Of a stretch of 21,390 nucleotides of DNA, positions 18,722 through 21,390 are shown one piece after another. Numbering within the stretch: the stretch's first letter is position 1; each line of letters begins with the position of its first letter. Under the pieces are notes generated by a model, which made no database searches, had not been told where the DNA came from, and saw only the letters and a list, made by a program, of their open reading frames with translations. The stretch is from Saprospiraceae bacterium (GTDB lineage Bacteria; Bacteroidota; Bacteroidia; Chitinophagales; Saprospiraceae). The stretch spans positions 1 through 21,390 of the forward strand of contig JADKAE010000049.1 of assembly GCA_016715405.1 (NCBI GenBank). Reading direction: 5' to 3'. A program made the translations under genes and the position numbers.

Positions 18722-18979
18722 TTGAAACTAGTCGCTTGGCCAAACCCTGCCGGCGATCGTGTTAATATCAGCTTTGAATCCTCTGTAGAAGATGAGGTTC
18801 GATTCAGATTCATAAACACAATGGGGCAGGTTGTCTTGATTAGTAAAATGGAGTGCCCTGAAGGACTGAATACACATGTAATTGATGTTTCGCAAGTACA
18901 TCAAGGCAGTTACCAGATGCAGATGAAAACAGCACTGGATATGCAATCGAAAGTCATTCTGATTTTAAGAAACGAATAG
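18722..18979 (+). other. T9SS type A C-terminal sorting domain of the adhesin
   Basis: LKLVAWPNPAGDRVNISFES, then RFINTMGQVVL, VIDVSQVHQGSYQM and SKVILILRNE match the conserved WPNPxxD…MGQ…GxY…ILI pattern of the domain that directs proteins to type IX secretion and is removed at the surface. It is separated from the preceding open frame by two in-frame stops (18704-18706 and 18710-18712). Reading DQPEANTKLSSDSAVPV and NNHERPI in the other frame bridges the gap, so small indels at about 18650-18720 explain the break. Confidence 0.88.
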
Positions 18980-19004
18980 GTGAATAATGATTAGTATTGC
19001 TATG

Positions 19005-19040
19005 CAACTGCCCTCAGCAATGGGGGCAGTTGTTTTTTTT
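19005..19040 (+). terminator. Rho-independent terminator of the adhesin gene
   Basis: CAACTGCCC (19005-19013) pairs with GGGCAGTTG (19024-19032) around a 10-nt loop and is followed at once by eight T (19033-19040). It lies 26 nt after the adhesin stop. There is no matching A-tract on the left side, so it acts for the plus strand only. It ends right beside the convergent mfd stop (19042-19044). Confidence 0.85.
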
Positions 19041-19041
19041 A

Positions 19042-21390
19042 TCACGCAGTTGCCTCCACCTTTTCTTCCACCGCGTGCAAGAGTGCGCGGGCATCCCTCA
19101 GGTTATCCACATTGTCTTTGAGCATAAGGTTTCTGGGTGATTGTTTCAGGCTGATGCCGAGTTTTTGACCATCGGTAGTGATGAATTGGAGTACGTTTTG
19201 GAAGAGGCGGCTTTCGTAAAAAGCCGACTGGGGATTTTCCACAAAATAGCATCGCAGTTTTGTTTCTTTCAGTACCAGTCGTTCAAAGAAGCCCAGCATT
19301 TTGGCAATCCAGCGCAAGCGCAGGCCGTCGAATAATTCTATGACTTCCCCGGGCAGGCGGCAAAGCGGTCGCGCAGCATTTCCTCGAATTTTCAAGCGCT
19401 TCCTCGCTTTCTATCGCCTCAGCTCGGTGTAGAGACTGAGGCGCTCCTGGGTATTGCTCACGTATTCGATGGGGATGAGCATCTCTACGTCGGTGTCGAT
19501 ATGTACATCTCGCACAAAGCGGTTTTCCTTTTCCAGTTCTTCTTTGAAGACTTCTTTGAAATCTTGTTCTTTGAGTTCCTGGATGGCTTCTTCGAGGATC
19601 TTCTGGTAGGTTTCGTAGCCTATCTCGGCAATAAAACCGCTTTGTTCGCCGCCGAGCAGGTTGCCGGCGCCGCGCAGGTCGAGGTCACGCATGGCAATTT
19701 CAAAGCCGCTGCCCAGGTCTGAAAATTCTTCGATAATGCGCAGGCGTTTGCGGGCATCGGGAGTGGCGCTGGGGGCGGCGGACTAAACAGGTAACAGAAG
19801 GCGCGTTTGTTGGAGCGCCCCACGCGGCCGCGCAGCTGGTGCAGATCGCTGAGCCCAAACTGATGGGCGTTGCTTGATCAGGATGGTATTGGCATTGAGG
19901 ATATCCCGAGGCCGGTTTTTCGATATTGGTACACCAACACTTCGTGGCGCTCTTTGAGATTGCGCAGTTTTTCTTTGGAGGCTACGCCGAATTTTTGTTC
20001 TTCATCCACAATCAGCAATCCCAGGTCTTTGAATTGAACCTCTTTGTTCAACAAAGCATGCGTGCCGATCACGATCTCTATTTTGCCTTCTTTGAGGTTT
20101 TTAAAAATGTCGTTGCGCGCTTTTGTCGTGCGAAACCGGTTGAGGTAGTCGATCTTTGATGCCAAATTCTCCTAAGCGCTCGGAAAGGTGCGCTGGTGCT
20201 GCAAGGCCAGGATAGTCGTAGGCACCAAAACGGCTACCTGTTTGCCGTCGCATACCGCCTTGAACGCTGCCCGGATGGCCGCCTCGGTTTTGCCGAAGCC
20301 CACGTCGCCGCAGATGAAGGGCGATCCGCTGGAATAACTCTTCATCATATCGGCTTTGACGTCGTTGGTGGCTTTGAGCTGATCGGGGGTGTCTTCGTAG
20401 ATGAAGGAGGCTTCGAGTTCGTTTTGCAGGTAGCCGTCGGGGGAGAAAGCGAAGCCTTCCGCAGCTTTGCGCTTGGCGTACAACTTAATAAGCTCGCCGG
20501 CGATATCTTTGAGTTTCTTTTTGGTGGCCCGTTTGAGGTTTTTCAGGCTTCTGAGCCCAATTTGCTTAGCTGTTCCGTGCCGTCTTTGCCAGGCAAATTT
20601 GGAGATTTTGTGCAGCGAGTTGATGCTCACGTACAGCAGGTCGTTGTTTTTGTATACCAGTCGCACGCATTCTTGCCCGTGGCCGTTGATATCCATTTTC
20701 TGCAAGCCCGAAAGCGACCTATGCCGTGGTCGATGTGAGAGTCACGTAGTCCGCCAGGCTGCAGGTCGCGACGCATTTTGAGGTTGACGGCCTGGTCGCG
20801 GGTAAATCCTGGCGTGGTTGTAGCGGTGAAAGCGGCTCAAGGGCCCACCTGGTGGTCGGTATAGCGGGCCACCTTCGAGGTCGAAAGGTCGACAAAACCT
20901 TCGTGGATGGCGGTGATGACGGGGTGAAAGTGCACGCCGGCATGGAGATTCAGGAAGATGGCGTAAAAGAAGCAACTCTACCTGTTTAGGGTTGTCGGTA
21001 AAAATATAATTGACCATCTTCTGCGCTTCGTTATCGCGCAGGTTGTTGATGAGTAGTTCTGAGTTCTTATTAAAACTGGGCTGCGGCCGACCGGCGTAAA
21101 CGACCTTTCTTTTAGTTAAAGGTAATCGCTGCGGACTATCAGCACAAGTATACTATGGCGTGGCGTTGTACGTCTTCCATTACTTCGCCGGGGCGAATAA
21201 AGGCGCGATCGCGAAAGATTTCGGCCAATTCCGATTTATCGAGAATGGTGATGGTTTTAGCAAATTCGGCGGCTTTGCTTTCTCGCACGTTTGCAGGCGG
21301 TCGAGCAGGGTTTGAAAATCGCTGGCCCATACGGTATCGGGCGCCAGCACCTGGAAAAGCGACACCTTGTCATCAACAAAATTGGGTATT
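19042..21390 (-). pseudogene. mfd: Transcription-repair coupling factor Mfd, N-terminus outside window, frame broken and internal deletion
   Basis: ATP-dependent translocase that releases stalled RNA polymerase and recruits UvrA to template-strand lesions. Readable on the minus strand in order: N-terminal UvrB-like part (VSLFQVLAPDTVWASDFQT, IFTDNPKQVELLL), GDYVTH.DHGIGRF and VRLVYKNNDLLYVSINSLHK of the RNA-polymerase-interacting domain, FAFSPDGYLQNELEASFIYE, Walker A CGDVGFGKTEAAIRAAFKAV (about 20265-20325), DEEQKFGV, GRSNKRAFCYLF, DLDLRGAGNLLGGEQSGF and the C-terminal TRCF domain, ending VEEKVEATA at 19042. Family length is about 1100-1150, so about 300 residues lie beyond 21390. At least eight frame changes are needed. 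Between EKLRNLK and HEVLV (about 19940-19955) about 100 or more residues, including the TATPIPRTL helicase motif, are missing. As written it would be inactive, which is unexpected for a widely conserved repair gene. Confidence 0.9.

Larger units (their letters stand above)
12931..18979 (+). pseudogene. Giant T9SS-secreted adhesin (ice-binding-like, Ig-like and HYR modules), frame broken
   Basis: One gene of about 2000 codons is readable through many frame changes. The order is signal peptide from ATG 12931 (MKQNLLYALTAVILL), a DUF3494 ice-binding-like domain, seven Cys-containing Ig-like repeats, roughly a dozen HYR-like modules, a PKD-like module (about 18355-18610) and a T9SS sorting domain. 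Such proteins are carried through the outer membrane by type IX secretion and act in surface adhesion or ice/particle binding; here that is inference from architecture. A TAA at 12976-12978 sits in frame inside the signal peptide (…ILL-stop-MPGLNFAQ), so a start at 12979 would lack an export signal. Breaks are dense from 13230 to 17560, while 17591-18706 is an open 371-codon stretch. The repeat lengths argue for sequencing error. It is isolated: AT-rich leader before it, strong terminator after it. Confidence 0.85.

Noticed and set aside
20196..20738. Open plus-strand frame of 180 codons
   Set aside because: Antisense shadow of the Mfd RNA-polymerase-interacting and helicase region.

Overview
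The window looks like a chromosomal segment of a Bacteroidota bacterium, most likely of the Saprospiraceae/Lewinellaceae type. This rests on four things: a type IX secretion (T9SS) C-terminal sorting domain on a giant Cys-rich adhesin, Bacteroidota-style dipeptidyl peptidase IV and Mfd sequences, relaxed lipoprotein signals, and weak or absent Shine-Dalgarno sites. No RNA gene, integrase, transposase or CRISPR array is visible.

Layout, left to right. Positions 1-1309 (+): C-terminal part of an RND (HAE1/AcrB-type) efflux pump with a badly broken frame. 1333-1860 (-): small lipoprotein, convergent with the pump across a hairpin. 2081-7833 (+): a tight run of dipeptidyl peptidase IV, a sphingomyelin-synthase-like PAP2_C phosphotransferase, a GNAT-like acyltransferase coupled to it by an ATGA overlap, an EreA-like secreted esterase, and a thioredoxin-like lipoprotein. 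12647-7817 (-): M28 metallopeptidase of the glutamate carboxypeptidase II type, secreted beta-propeller protein, TauE/SafE permease, MarC permease. 12661-12930: very AT-rich leader. 12931-18979 (+): about 2000-residue secreted adhesin (ice-binding-like DUF3494 domain, seven Ig-like repeats of about 70 residues, about a dozen HYR-like modules, T9SS tail), closed by a clear Rho-independent terminator. 19042-21390 (-): mfd, cut by the window edge.

Many reading frames are interrupted by small indels. Some genes are clean (4293-8422), some carry single homopolymer slips (DPP IV, TauE, propeller), and some are densely broken (pump, middle of M28, adhesin, mfd). Because the normally conserved mfd is among the worst, and because the adhesin's repeats show spacing errors of +1, -1 and +2 nt, I think most breaks are sequencing or assembly errors rather than real decay. 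Two larger in-frame losses (about 40-50 residues in the acyltransferase, about 100 or more in the Mfd helicase) need a different explanation.

The left plus-strand cluster mixes envelope and exported functions: peptide degradation, lipid head-group or acyl chemistry, an exported esterase and a monothiol thioredoxin-like lipoprotein. The strongest candidates for new biology are the DUF3494-Ig-HYR-T9SS adhesin with its palindromic AT-rich leader, the coupled PAP2_C/acyltransferase pair, and G-rich tracts at gene 3' ends. I see no convincing new defence or mobile system.
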